From contig NZ_MECK01000622.1 of NCBI RefSeq assembly GCF_014596465.1, forward strand, positions 1 through 35,717: a stretch of DNA of 35,717 nucleotides. Direction: 5' to 3'. Shown in pieces: positions 1 to 8,284 of the stretch. The notes beneath the pieces were generated by a model that did not search any database, had not been told where the DNA came from, and saw nothing but the letters and a program-made list of their open reading frames with translations. The DNA is from Streptomyces sp. CBMA123 (GTDB lineage: Bacteria; Actinomycetota; Actinomycetes; Streptomycetales; Streptomycetaceae). The translations under genes were made by a program, and so were the position numbers. Positions within the stretch are counted from its first letter, which is position 1, and each line of letters opens with the position of its first letter.

Positions 1-2
1 GC

Positions 3-767
3 CCCGGGCCCACCGGTCCGGCCGCTCCCGCCGGTACCGCACCGGGCCGCCCGGTGCCGCCGCCCGCCGCCGCCGTCCCGGACGCCAACCCGGGCTCCGG
101 CCCGGACGGTTCCGGCGCCGCCACCACCGCCGTCCCCAAGAGCACCGGCGCCCCCAAGAGCGCCGACAGCACCGCCGGCTCCAGCAACACCGACAGCGCC
201 GACAGCACCGCCGGCTCCAACGGCACCGACGACGCCGGCACCGACCCGGCGGCCGACCGGACCCTCACCGGCACCGGCCTGACCAGCACGCTCGGCCGCG
301 ACGGCATCCGGCACGCCCTGGAGCTCTCCGTGGCCGAGCCGGTCACCGCCCTGCAGGCCGAATTCCGGCTGGCGCCGGGCGAGTTGGCCACTGGCAGTGG
401 CGCCGCCTGGACCGACCTGCCGGGCGCCGTGGTGACCACCCAGCAGGAGCGCGGCACCCTGGTCTACCGCTTCACCACCCCGCCCGGCACCGACGTCAAG
501 CCCGGCCGCTACGGCTTCGTGGTGCGCGGCACCCGCCCGGCCGATCAGTCCGCCCCGACCGGCCCGTCCAACCCGTCCGCCCCGACCAGCCCCTCCAACC
601 CGTCCGGCCCCTCCGGCCCCTCCGGGCCGGTGCGCAGGCCGGTCCCGCAGGAGAGCTGGACCGCCGCCGCCTTCGGCATCGAGCACCCCCGGGCGGTCGC
701 CGCGCTCGGCGGCTTCGGTCCGCTGCTGCCGCAGCCCGCCCAGCAGTTGGCCCACCAGCCCCACTGA
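3..767 (+). CDS. Partial low-complexity protein, C-terminal part (5' end outside window)
   Basis: The frame is open to the left edge with no stop, so the true start lies outside the window; a GTG at 54 is only the first possible internal start. About 90 residues of Pro/Ala/Gly/Ser/Thr-rich sequence, with repeated SADSTAGS-like units, precede a more ordered segment of about 100 residues (roughly 260-540). A second Ser/Pro/Gly linker of PSNPS and GPSGP units follows, then a short tail. The composition suggests a flexible linker in an exported or surface-associated protein, but no signal peptide or membrane segment is visible in this part. It ends 145 bp before the TerD gene on the same strand. 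I do not recognise the ordered domain. The reading frame is convincing from its third-position GC; the function is unknown. Confidence 0.6.
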   Translation, partial: PGPTGPAAPAGTAPGRPVPPPAAAVPDANPGSGPDGSGAATTAVPKSTGAPKSADSTAGSSNTDSADSTAGSNGTDDAGTDPAADRTLTGTGLTSTLGRDGIRHALELSVAEPVTALQAEFRLAPGELATGSGAAWTDLPGAVVTTQQERGTLVYRFTTPPGTDVKPGRYGFVVRGTRPADQSAPTGPSNPSAPTSPSNPSGPSGPSGPVRRPVPQESWTAAAFGIEHPRAVAALGGFGPLLPQPAQQLAHQPH

Positions 768-912
768 ACGCCCATCGGCTCATCCGATCGTCCGACGATC
801 AGGCAGCTCATGGGCTCATCCCCGTACCCTCGTTCGTTACTGTGGGCAGCACCCGGCCCGACGCCCCACCGGCCCCGGCCCGGGCCGTCGTTCCGCACCC
901 GAGGAGGAGTCC

Positions 913-2235
913 TTGTCCACCGTCCTGACCCAAGGCGGCAACGCACCGCTGACCGCCGCGCGGGTGACCGTCGAGGTCACCGCGCCCAAGGCGCTGGACG
1001 TCTCCGGCCTGCTGCTGACCGACGCCGGCAAGGTCCGCTCCGACGCCGACTTCGTCTTCTTCAACGCCCCGCACGGGCCCGGCGTCAGCCTGCGCCCGGC
1101 CTCCGCCGGAGCACCGGACGCGATCACCGTCGACACCCCGGCCGTCCCCGCCGACATCAGCACGATCGTGGTCACCGCCAGCCCGGCCGACCAGTCCGCC
1201 ACCTTCGCCGGCATCGAGCCCACCGCCACCGTCCGGGACGCCGACACCGGCGCCGTCCTGGTCACCTTCACCCCGCCCCGGCTGGGCCTGGAGACCGCGC
1301 TCATCGTGGTCGAGGTCTACCGGCGGGGCGGCGTCTGGAAGGTGCGCGCGGTCGGCCAGGGGTACGCCGACGGCCTGGCGGGCATCGCCACCGACTTCGG
1401 CGTCACCGTCGACGACTCCCCGGCCCCGAGCCCGCAGCCGACCGCCGCCCCGCTCCCGCCGAGCGCCCCGACCGTCCAGATGCACTCCCCGGCCGCCCCG
1501 CCGGTCCCGCCCGCGCCGCCCGTCCCGCCGCTGCCCCCGGTCCCCCCGATCCCGCCCGTCCCGGCGGTCGACCCCCGGATCGCCCTCTCCACCATCCCGT
1601 CGATGCCCGCCGCGCCCCCGGCCGCGCCCACCCCGACTCCCGAACCCGCCGAGCGCCCCAAGGTCACCCTGGACAAGGGCCGGGTCAACCTGGTCAAGGG
1701 CAGCTCCGTCTCCCTGGTGAAGAACGGCCGCCCCTTCCTCTCCTCGGTCCGGATGGCCCTCGGCTGGGAGTCCGCCGCCCGCGGCCGGGACGTCGACCTG
1801 GACGCCTCCTGCCTCGCCTTCGACGCCCGGCACCAGCGCCTGGAGACGGCCTGGTTCATGAAGCTGACCATCTTCGACGGCGCGGTCGCCCACTCCGGCG
1901 ACAACCTGGTCGGCGGTGACGGCGGCGACGACGAGTCGATCACCGTCCACCTGGAGGGCCTCCCGGCCGAGGTCCACGCGCTGGTGTTCGTGGTCAACTC
2001 CTTCTCCGGCCAGAAGTTCACCGAGCTGCGGAACGCCTACTGCCGCCTGGTGGACGTCCGCACCGAGGAGGAACTGGTCCGCTTCGACCTCACCCACTCC
2101 GAGCCGCGCACCGGTGTGGTGATGTGCAAGTTGGTCCGCCGCCCCTCCGGTGAGTGGGAGATGACGGCACTCGGCGAGTTCGTCGACGGCAAGACCGCCC
2201 GGGCGATGATCGAACCCTCCGCCGCGCTCCTCTAG
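913..2235 (+). CDS. TerD-family protein with two TerD-like domains
   Basis: 440 residues from a TTG start at 913, chosen because a strong ribosome site (GAGGAGGAG, 901-909) sits four bases upstream. TerD-family proteins are Ca2+-binding stress proteins linked to tellurite resistance and to membrane-associated complexes in actinomycetes. An N-terminal divergent TerD-like half (about 1-175) is followed by a Pro-rich linker of about 70 residues (PPVPPAPPVPP type). A canonical TerD domain (about 250-430) follows, with GWES, DVDLDASCLAFD, the acidic GDGGDDES calcium-site stretch, and the hydrophobic HALVFVVNSF strand. Two domains joined by a long proline linker make it about twice the length of classic TerD (about 190 residues). 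No partner ter genes are seen downstream; the next gene is a secreted hydrolase, so it looks monocistronic. Cytoplasmic; the exact role is not known. Confidence 0.9.
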   Translation: MSTVLTQGGNAPLTAARVTVEVTAPKALDVSGLLLTDAGKVRSDADFVFFNAPHGPGVSLRPASAGAPDAITVDTPAVPADISTIVVTASPADQSATFAGIEPTATVRDADTGAVLVTFTPPRLGLETALIVVEVYRRGGVWKVRAVGQGYADGLAGIATDFGVTVDDSPAPSPQPTAAPLPPSAPTVQMHSPAAPPVPPAPPVPPLPPVPPIPPVPAVDPRIALSTIPSMPAAPPAAPTPTPEPAERPKVTLDKGRVNLVKGSSVSLVKNGRPFLSSVRMALGWESAARGRDVDLDASCLAFDARHQRLETAWFMKLTIFDGAVAHSGDNLVGGDGGDDESITVHLEGLPAEVHALVFVVNSFSGQKFTELRNAYCRLVDVRTEEELVRFDLTHSEPRTGVVMCKLVRRPSGEWEMTALGEFVDGKTARAMIEPSAALL

Positions 2236-2414
2236 CCTCCAGCCCAGCCCCAGCCCAGCCCCTGGCCGCCGGTCCGGAACGTCACAGCCACACCCGCGAA
2301 TTCACCCTCCCGAGATCTCAAGTCGTCCACGGATCGACTCGATTGACTCTCCGGGGGGGTGAATCGCACTCTCCCCCTGCACTCCCGCAGCAGTGCACTC
2401 GTTGAGGAGAGACC

Positions 2415-3380
2415 GTGCCCCGCTTCCCGTCCCGCCTCGCCGTCGCCGGCACCGCCCTCGCACTCACCGTCGGCCTGATCGCCCCCACCGCCGCCCAGTC
2501 CGCCGCCAAGCCCGCCACCCGCGCCGCCGCGCGGAAGTGGGCCGCCCTCGGCGACTCCTACACCGCTGGCATCATCGAGGCCACCGGCGACCTCACCGAG
2601 CCCCAGGACGGCTGCGCCCGCACCACCGGCTCCTACCCCGAGCTGATCCGCCGCGACCTCGGCTCCCTGGTCGACCTGCGCAACGTCAGCTGCAGCGGAG
2701 CCGCCACCCCGGACGTCTACGCCGACAAGCAGAGCCCGCTCGGCCGCCCGCTCCCGCCGCTCGGCAGCGACCCCAACGCCCCCTACCCGCCCGTTCCGCC
2801 GCAGATCGACGCCGTCGCCCCGGACGCCAAGGTGATCACCGTGGGCATCGGCGGCAACGACCTCGGTTTCGGCCAGATCCTCAAGGACTGCATCGAACTC
2901 GGCGCCACCGCCCTCGGCCAGGGCACGCCCTGCAAGGACACGTACGACGCCCAGCTGCCCGGCCGGCTCAACCAGCTGCGCACCGGCTACGCCACCATGC
3001 TGACCGCGCTGCGGCACAAGGCCCCGTCCGCCCGGGTCATCACCGTCGGCTACCCCCACCTGATCCCCGAGGACGCCACCCTCTGCCGGTACGGCAACCC
3101 GCTGCAGTTCGCCACCTTCACCACCGGCGACCTCGCCTGGGCCCGCACCCGCATCCTGGAGCCGCTCAACCTGGCCATCGAGCAGGCGAGTTCGGCCCAG
3201 CAGGACACCTACGTGGACCTCTACCCCGGCTCCACCGGGCACAGCGTCTGCGACGCCGACCACTGGCTGGACGGCGTGCTGACCAGCGTCCTCCCGCTCA
3301 AGTACGCCCTGGTGCACCCCAACGCCGTGGGCCAGGCCTTCGCCGCCACCCAGGTCGAGCCCGCCGTCCTCGGCGGCTGA
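2415..3380 (+). CDS. Secreted SGNH/GDSL-family hydrolase (lipase/esterase)
   Basis: 321 residues from a GTG start at 2415, with GAGGAGAG just upstream. A Sec signal peptide is clear: Arg near the N-terminus, a hydrophobic stretch rich in Ala/Leu/Val, then Ala-rich sequence with a likely cleavage site around residues 28-35. SGNH blocks follow in order: GDSYTAG with the nucleophile Ser (near 48), a conserved SCSGA region (near 94), GGND (near 153) supplying oxyanion residues, and a C-terminal CDADHW...VHPNA stretch holding the catalytic His. Paired cysteines fit the extracellular streptomycete lipase subfamily. Length is slightly above the typical 260-300. Substrate is probably acyl esters or lipids, but this cannot be decided from sequence. 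An isolated gene, no operon partner. Confidence 0.9.
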   Translation: MPRFPSRLAVAGTALALTVGLIAPTAAQSAAKPATRAAARKWAALGDSYTAGIIEATGDLTEPQDGCARTTGSYPELIRRDLGSLVDLRNVSCSGAATPDVYADKQSPLGRPLPPLGSDPNAPYPPVPPQIDAVAPDAKVITVGIGGNDLGFGQILKDCIELGATALGQGTPCKDTYDAQLPGRLNQLRTGYATMLTALRHKAPSARVITVGYPHLIPEDATLCRYGNPLQFATFTTGDLAWARTRILEPLNLAIEQASSAQQDTYVDLYPGSTGHSVCDADHWLDGVLTSVLPLKYALVHPNAVGQAFAATQVEPAVLGG

Positions 3381-3444
3381 CCCGGCAACATCCGGGACCG
3401 GAAACCAGTAGCCCGCCGGCCCGTCCTGCGGCCATCCTGTACGG

Positions 3445-3933
3445 ATGATCATCCGCGAAGCCACCCCCGAGGACTGGCCGGCCATCTGGCCCTTCTTCCA
3501 GGCCATCGTCGCCGCCGGCGAGACCTTCCCCTACCCCCTGGACATGACCTCCGAGGTGGGCCGGGAGTGGTGGATGCACTCCGCCCCCGACCGCACGGTG
3601 GTCGCCGTCGACGCCGAGGGCCGCGTCCTCGGCACCGCCACCATGAACCGCAACCGCCCCGGCAACGGCGCGCACGTGGCCAGCGCCAGCTACATGGTCG
3701 ACCCGGCGCACCAGGGCGGGGGCATCGGGCGGGCCCTGGTCGAGTACACCCTCGACTGGGCCCGCCGCCAGGGCTACCGCGCCATGCAGTTCAACGCGGT
3801 GGTCGCCAACAACCACCACGCCGTCCGGCTCTACCGGTCACTGGGTTTCGAGGTCGTCGGCACCGTCCCCGAGGCCTTCCACCACCCGGTCGACGGCTAC
3901 GTCGGCCTGCACGTCATGCACCGCCCGCTGTAG
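3445..3933 (+). CDS. GNAT-family N-acetyltransferase
   Basis: 162 residues, ATG at 3445; no obvious ribosome site, so it may be leaderless or weakly translated. Typical single-domain GNAT fold: N-terminal IIREATPEDW strand-helix, central beta-strands (VLGTATMNRN), the acetyl-CoA pyrophosphate loop QGGGIGRAL (about 92-100), and the C-terminal NNHHAVRLYRSLGFEVVGT motif. The family transfers an acetyl group from acetyl-CoA to an amine; the phosphinothricin/MnaT-like branch shares the IREAT start and the LYRSLGF end. Substrate unknown. It converges with the RraA-like gene, with only five bases between the two stops. Confidence 0.93.
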   Translation: MIIREATPEDWPAIWPFFQAIVAAGETFPYPLDMTSEVGREWWMHSAPDRTVVAVDAEGRVLGTATMNRNRPGNGAHVASASYMVDPAHQGGGIGRALVEYTLDWARRQGYRAMQFNAVVANNHHAVRLYRSLGFEVVGTVPEAFHHPVDGYVGLHVMHRPL

Positions 3934-3938
3934 GGCGC

Positions 3939-4631
3939 TCACTCCTCGATCGCCCCGCCGACCCGCCGCAGGTGCTGCCGGAAGCTGTACGACGGGTCGG
4001 CGGCGCGCCGCTCCAGGTACTCCTGAAACCGGGTCTGCCCGCGCAGGGTGTCCCCGGCCGCGATCCGCCCGGCCTGCGCGCGCTCGGTCCGGGCGATCCC
4101 GGTGGCCGTCTCCAGCACCTCCCCCACCCGGTCGGCCGGCACGAACAGCACCCCGTCCGGGTCCGCGAACACCACGTCCCCGGCGGTCACCAGGTGCGGC
4201 CCGACCCGCGCCGACACCAGCGCCTCCGGCTCCCGCCCGTCCAGCCGCAGCGGCCCCGGCGGCAGCGCGCCGTAGCTGAACACCGGCAGCCCGATCTCCA
4301 CCAGCTCCGGCGTGTCCCGGTGCAGCCCCCACACCACGATCCCGGCCACCCCGGCGGCCCGCGCCTCCAGCACCGCGAGGTCCCCGATGCAGGCCTCGTC
4401 GGTCCGCCCGCCGTTGTCGACGACCAGCACGTCCCCGTCCCGCGCCGCCCCGTACGCCTCCAGGAACACGTCCACGCTCCCGTAGTGCCGCACCGGCAGC
4501 ACCCGCCCCGCGACCCGCGACCCGGCCACCACCGCCCCCACCCCCACCGGCGCCGCCCGCACCCCCACCCCGAGCCGCACACAGGCATCCGCCAGCAACG
4601 GCGTGGACAGCCCCTCGAACTGCTTCAGCAT
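3939..4631 (-). CDS. RraA-like / HMG aldolase family protein
   Basis: 230 residues with ATG at 4631, preferred over a TTG two codons upstream because GGGAGGAG then lies six bases away. The RraA fold is visible: LADACVRLG near the N-terminus, VAGRVLPVRHYGSVDVF, the DGDVLVVDNGG segment, GIVVWGLHRDTPEL, and GDVVFADPDGVLFVP. Members are either inhibitors of RNase E or, when an Arg/Asp metal site is present, aldolases acting on 4-hydroxy-4-methyl-2-oxoglutarate or oxaloacetate. The usual catalytic context G-G-x-x-R-D is altered here (VVWGLHRDTPE keeps an Arg-Asp pair). Actinomycete homologues are usually called RraA family or demethylmenaquinone methyltransferase by old mis-annotation. Cytoplasmic, monocistronic. 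The exact activity is uncertain. Confidence 0.85.
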   Translation of the reverse strand: MLKQFEGLSTPLLADACVRLGVGVRAAPVGVGAVVAGSRVAGRVLPVRHYGSVDVFLEAYGAARDGDVLVVDNGGRTDEACIGDLAVLEARAAGVAGIVVWGLHRDTPELVEIGLPVFSYGALPPGPLRLDGREPEALVSARVGPHLVTAGDVVFADPDGVLFVPADRVGEVLETATGIARTERAQAGRIAAGDTLRGQTRFQEYLERRAADPSYSFRQHLRRVGGAIEE

Positions 4632-4758
4632 CCCCAACTCCTCCCACCGAAAACCCAGTTGACCAGCACCGGGATCTTATGCCGAGCCTCGAACCCACAC
4701 CTTCGGGCGAATGTCCGCCGTGTACTGCACAACCCGGTCCGGCCACGAACAGCGTGAC

Positions 4759-4777
4759 GCCCCTCTGAAGGAGGGGC
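4759..4777 (+). promoter_or_regulatory. Hairpin enclosing the Shine-Dalgarno of the Uma2 gene
   Basis: A perfect 7-bp stem (GCCCCTC at 4759-4765, GAGGGGC at 4771-4777) with a TGAAG loop. The right arm overlaps the ribosome site AAGGAGGGG (4768-4776) of the gene starting at 4790. Closed, it would hide the site and limit translation; this is inferred from sequence only. Confidence 0.45.
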
Positions 4778-4789
4778 ATCATCAGTGCT

Positions 4790-5374
4790 GTGGCGCATGA
4801 GCAACCGATCACGGACTCCCCATCGCAGGCCGACATCCTGCTGGAGAGCTTCCTGAGCCTGCACTCCCCCGAAGGCTTCCGAGCCGAGCTCATCGAGGGA
4901 GAGATCATCGTGGCACCACCGCCGGACGGCGATCACGAGGACTACATCGACCTGCTGATCGACCAGGTGAAGGCGAAGTCCAAGGTCCACATGCAAGTGT
5001 CCGGCGGCAAGGGTCTTCGCCTGGCGAGCGGCGGTCTCTGCCCGAAGGACCACGTCATCCCGGACGCCACCTTCGCCCCGAGAAGTCTCCGGCTCTTCCG
5101 TGGTGCTCCGCCCTGGATGGAACCCGACGGCGTGGCCATGGTCGCCGAGATCACCTCGGCCAAGCCCGACCAGGACCGCATCGCCAAACGGCACTGCTAC
5201 GCCCGCGCCGGCATTCCGCTCTACCTCCTCATCGACCGCGAGAAGTCGCAGGTCAGCCTCTTCTCCAAACCGCACCGGGACGAGTACACCGAGGTCCACC
5301 TGGCCGCCTTCGGCGAGCCGCTCGCCCTCCCCGCCCCCTTCGAGTTCGAGCTGGACACCAAGGACTTCCTCTAG
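4790..5374 (+). CDS. Uma2-family (DUF820) putative endonuclease
   Basis: 194 residues from GTG at 4790; ATG and GTG codons nearby are out of frame. Uma2/DUF820 proteins have a PD-(D/E)XK nuclease-like fold and are abundant and functionally obscure in streptomycetes. Family landmarks are present: ELIEGEIIVAPPPDGDHE near the N-terminus, the IPDATF motif holding the metal-binding Asp, AEITSAKP holding the Glu, then AKRHCYARAGIPLYLLIDRE with the conserved Lys and the strand after it. Length is typical (180-200). The ribosome site sits inside a small hairpin. It converges with putA across a perfect terminator hairpin. Nuclease activity is predicted by fold, not shown. Confidence 0.9.
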   Translation: MAHEQPITDSPSQADILLESFLSLHSPEGFRAELIEGEIIVAPPPDGDHEDYIDLLIDQVKAKSKVHMQVSGGKGLRLASGGLCPKDHVIPDATFAPRSLRLFRGAPPWMEPDGVAMVAEITSAKPDQDRIAKRHCYARAGIPLYLLIDREKSQVSLFSKPHRDEYTEVHLAAFGEPLALPAPFEFELDTKDFL

Positions 5375-5404
5375 GCGCCCCGGCTCGGCGCCCCGGCAAA
5401 CGGA

Positions 5405-5438
5405 ACGGCCCGCACCCCCCGTCAGGGGTGCGGGCCGT
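5405..5438. terminator. Bidirectional terminator hairpin
   Basis: A perfect 14-bp GC-rich stem (ACGGCCCGCACCCC at 5405-5418, complement at 5425-5438) with a 6-nt loop lies between the convergent Uma2 (+) and putA (-) genes. It lacks a T-run, as is common for streptomycete terminators. Confidence 0.85.
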
Positions 5439-5457
5439 CCGTCGCTCCGGCGCCCGG

Positions 5458-6387
5458 TCAGCTACGGGTGGCCATGGCGCGCAGGAAGAAGGTGAGGTTG
5501 GCGGGGCGCTCGGCGAGGCGGCGCATGAAGTAGCCGTACCACTCCTGGCCGTACGGGAGGTAGACCCGCATGGTGTTGCCCTCCTCCGCGAGGCGCAGCT
5601 GCTCCTCGGGGCGGATGCCGTACAGCATCTGGTACTCGAAGGAGTCCCGGGTGCGGTTGTTCCACTGGGCCAGCTGGCCGGCGATCTTGATCATGTTGGG
5701 GTCGTGCGAGGCGATCATCGGGTAGCCCTCGCCGGCCATCAGGATCTTCAGCGCGCGGACGTACGCGAGGTCGACCTCGTGCTTGCCCTGGAAGGCGACC
5801 GACTCGGGCTCCTTGTAGGCGCCCTTGCACAGCCGCACGCGCGAGCCGGGGCCGGAGAACTCGCGGCAGTCGGCCTCGGTGCGGCGCAGGTAGGCCTGGA
5901 GGACGACGCCGAGCCAGGGGTAGTCCGCCCGCAGCTCGCGCGCGATGGCGAGGGTGGAGTCGGTGGTGGTGTGGTCCTCCATGTCGAGGGTCACCGTGGT
6001 GCCCGCGTCGGCGGCGGCCTCGCAGATGCGGCGGGCGTTCTCCAGCGCGATCTTCTCGCCGTCCACCGGCAGGAACTGGCCGACGGCCGACAGCTTGACG
6101 GACACCTCGGCGCCAGCCGCGAGGCCGGTCTCCTTGAGGGCCTTGAGCAGGTGCTCGTACGCCTCGGCGGTGCCGGCCGCCTGGGCGGCGTCCTTGGTGT
6201 CCTCGCCGAGGTGGTCGAGGGTGACCTTGCGGCCGGTGGCGACCAGGTCGTCGGTCGCGGTGACGGCGTCGTCGAGGACGTCACCGGCGACGAAGCGCTC
6301 GACTATCGCGTGGGTCGGGGGGAACTTCTCGACCACGGTGCGGACCTGGGGGGACCGGGAGGCCGCGAGAAGGGCGGAACGGAGCAT
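5458..6387 (-). CDS. putA: Proline dehydrogenase (monofunctional)
   Basis: 309 residues from ATG at 6387, chosen because AGGAG lies just upstream; a longer reading from 6414 has no ribosome site. It is an FAD enzyme that oxidises L-proline to 1-pyrroline-5-carboxylate at the inner face of the membrane, passing electrons to the respiratory chain. The (beta/alpha)8 PRODH barrel is visible: VSVKLSAVGQFLP, TLDMEDH, GVVLQAYLRRTEADCREF with the catalytic Arg pair, RVRLCKGAYKEPESVAF, and the C-terminal FEYQMLYGIR. Length matches the short actinobacterial/Thermus type, not the fused PutA. It follows pruA on the same strand after a 160-bp gap holding two hairpins. Together they convert proline to glutamate. 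Confidence 0.95.
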   Translation of the reverse strand: MLRSALLAASRSPQVRTVVEKFPPTHAIVERFVAGDVLDDAVTATDDLVATGRKVTLDHLGEDTKDAAQAAGTAEAYEHLLKALKETGLAAGAEVSVKLSAVGQFLPVDGEKIALENARRICEAAADAGTTVTLDMEDHTTTDSTLAIARELRADYPWLGVVLQAYLRRTEADCREFSGPGSRVRLCKGAYKEPESVAFQGKHEVDLAYVRALKILMAGEGYPMIASHDPNMIKIAGQLAQWNNRTRDSFEYQMLYGIRPEEQLRLAEEGNTMRVYLPYGQEWYGYFMRRLAERPANLTFFLRAMATRS

Positions 6388-6430
6388 CGTGACTCCTGGA
6401 GCTGGTGTTTCCAAGGGTGGCAGAAAAGGG

Positions 6431-6466
6431 CCGGGGCGGCGGTACGGGGGTGGTCCGCCGCCCCGG
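6431..6466. terminator. Perfect 12-bp hairpin between pruA and putA (distal)
   Basis: CCGGGGCGGCGG at 6431-6442 pairs perfectly with 6455-6466 across a 12-nt loop. It lies in the intergenic leader of putA, just after another hairpin at 6471-6500 when read from pruA. It could attenuate or process the pruA-putA transcript. Confidence 0.55.
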
Positions 6467-6470
6467 CGGG

Positions 6471-6500
6471 GCGACGCCCGGCTGCGGGGCCGGGCGTCGC
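6471..6500. terminator. Perfect 12-bp hairpin between pruA and putA (proximal)
   Basis: GCGACGCCCGGC at 6471-6482 pairs perfectly with 6489-6500, with a TGCGGG loop. It starts 47 bases after the pruA stop on the minus strand. It is either the pruA terminator, allowing partial read-through to putA, or an mRNA-stabilising or processing structure. Confidence 0.6.
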
Positions 6501-6546
6501 GGGTGACCGATGGCCTCTACAGCGGAACGGTCGGCAACAGGGCTGG

Positions 6547-8175
6547 TCAGCCCATGTGCGGGTAGCGGTAGTCGGTCGGCGGGACGAAGGTCTCCTTGAC
6601 CGAGCGGGTCGAGGTCCACCGCGCCAGGTTCTGCTTGGCGCCGGCCTTGTCGTTGGTGCCGGAGGCCCGGCCGCCGCCGAAGGGCTGCTGGCCGACGACG
6701 GCGCCGGTCGGCTTGTCGTTGATGTAGAAGTTGCCGGCCGCGAAGCGCAGCTTGTGCATCGCGTCCTGGGCCGCCGCGCGGTCCTGGGAGATGATCGCGC
6801 CGGTCAGGCCGTAGGCCGACACGGACTCCATCTGGGCCAGCATCTCCTCGTACTTCTCGTCCTCGTAGACGTACACGGCGAGGATCGGGCCGAAGTACTC
6901 CTCGCGGAAGTACTCGGAGGCCGGGTCCTGGCAGACCAGGACGGTCGGGCGGACGAAGTAGCCGACCGAGTCGTCGTAGCTGCCGCCGGCGAGGACCTCG
7001 ACGGAGGCGTCGGCCCGGGCGCGGTCGATGGCGGCCTTGTTCTTGGCGAAGGCGCGCTCGTCGATGACGGCCGACATGAAGTTGGACAGGTCGGTGACGT
7101 CGCCCATGGTGAGGCCGTCGACCTCGGCGGCGAACTCGTCCTTGAGGCCGGCCCACAGCGAGGCGGGCACGTAGGCGCGGGAGAGCGCCGAGCACTTCTG
7201 GCCCTGGAACTCGAAGGCACCGCGGGTCATCGCGGTCTTCAGCACGGCCGGGTCGGCGGACGGGTGGGCGACCAGGAAGTCCTTGCCACCGGTCTCGCCG
7301 ACGATCCGCGGGTAGGTGCGGTAGCCGGCGATGTTCTCGCCCACGGAACGCCACAGGTGCTGGAAGGTGGCGGTGGAGCCGGTGAAGTGGATGCCGGCCA
7401 GCGCCGGGTGCTTGAGCGCGACGGCGGAGACGTCCAGGCCGTCGCCGGTCACCATGTTGATGACGCCCTTGGGCAGGCCGGCCTCCTCCAGCAGCTGCAT
7501 CAGCAGGTGCGCGGAGAACTGCTGGGTCGGGGACGGCTTCCACAGCACCACGTTGCCCATCAGCGCGGGCGCGGTCGGCAGGTTGCCGGCGATCGCGGTG
7601 AAGTTGAACGGGGTGATCGCGTAGACGAAGCCCTCGAGCGGGCGGTGGTCGCTGCGGTTCCACACGCCGTCCGAGGAGATCGGCTGCTCGGCCATGATCT
7701 GCCGGGCGAAGTGCACGTTGAAGCGCAGGAAGTCGACCAGCTCGCAGGGGGTGTCGATCTCGGCCTGCTGGGCGGTCTTGGACTGGCCGAGCATGGTGGC
7801 GGCGGCCAGGGTCTCGCGCCAGGGGCCGGCCAGCAGGTCGGCGGCCTTGAGGAAGATCGCGGCGCGGGAGTCGAAGGAGAGCGCCTGCCAGGCCGGGGCC
7901 GCGGCCAGGGCAGTGTCGATGGCCTCCTGCGCGTCGGCCTGGGTGGCGTTGCGCAGGGTGCCGAGCCGAGCCGCGTGGTTGTGCGGCTGGACGACGTGGA
8001 ACTCGGTGCCGCCGCCCATCCGGCGCTCACCGTTGATCGTCATGGTCAGCTGGACCGGCTCCTGGCCGCCCAGCTCCTTCAGCTTGGCCTCCAGACGAGC
8101 CCGTTCGGGGCTGCCGGGGGCGTAGCTGTGGACCGGCTCGTTCACCGGCGCGGGGACCTGGGTCACAGCATCCAT
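6547..8175 (-). CDS. pruA: L-glutamate gamma-semialdehyde dehydrogenase (1-pyrroline-5-carboxylate dehydrogenase)
   Basis: 542 residues from ATG at 8175, preferred to an upstream start at 8268 because AAGGAG lies about 12 bases before it and the family N-terminus fits. It oxidises glutamate semialdehyde, formed from 1-pyrroline-5-carboxylate, to glutamate with NAD+. Aldehyde dehydrogenase landmarks: ITPFNFTAIAGNLPTAP, VLWKPSPTQ, HFTGSTATFQ, the Glu of GETGGKD (about residue 290), the catalytic Cys in GQKCSALSRAY (about 325), and EEYFGPILAVYVY. Length is typical for the group 1 P5CDH family. It is upstream of putA on the same strand. The PucR-type activator expected next to it is broken (about 10.2 kb), and a PadR/monooxygenase pair has come between. 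Confidence 0.96.
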   Translation of the reverse strand: MDAVTQVPAPVNEPVHSYAPGSPERARLEAKLKELGGQEPVQLTMTINGERRMGGGTEFHVVQPHNHAARLGTLRNATQADAQEAIDTALAAAPAWQALSFDSRAAIFLKAADLLAGPWRETLAAATMLGQSKTAQQAEIDTPCELVDFLRFNVHFARQIMAEQPISSDGVWNRSDHRPLEGFVYAITPFNFTAIAGNLPTAPALMGNVVLWKPSPTQQFSAHLLMQLLEEAGLPKGVINMVTGDGLDVSAVALKHPALAGIHFTGSTATFQHLWRSVGENIAGYRTYPRIVGETGGKDFLVAHPSADPAVLKTAMTRGAFEFQGQKCSALSRAYVPASLWAGLKDEFAAEVDGLTMGDVTDLSNFMSAVIDERAFAKNKAAIDRARADASVEVLAGGSYDDSVGYFVRPTVLVCQDPASEYFREEYFGPILAVYVYEDEKYEEMLAQMESVSAYGLTGAIISQDRAAAQDAMHKLRFAAGNFYINDKPTGAVVGQQPFGGGRASGTNDKAGAKQNLARWTSTRSVKETFVPPTDYRYPHMG

Positions 8176-8256
8176 GAGCGCACGCTCTCCTTCGTTCAAT
8201 GCGGGGGAAGGCCCGCGCGGGTCGCACGCAGGACACAGCACGAACGCTATTCCTGC

Positions 8257-8284
8257 CCGCCCGGCCACTTGATTGGCCGGGCGG
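8257..8284. promoter_or_regulatory. Perfect 11-bp inverted repeat upstream of pruA
   Basis: CCGCCCGGCCA at 8257-8267 and its exact complement at 8274-8284 flank CTTGAT, 82 bases upstream of the pruA start. It overlaps the repeated CGGCTAAA element at 8282. The position fits an operator, for example for the PucR-type regulator, or an mRNA stem. Inference only. Confidence 0.5.

Noticed and set aside
808..2097. Long minus-strand frames opposite the TerD gene
   Set aside because: Shadow reading: Asp/Gly/Val/Arg-rich without motifs, opposite a gene with clear TerD domains and ribosome site.
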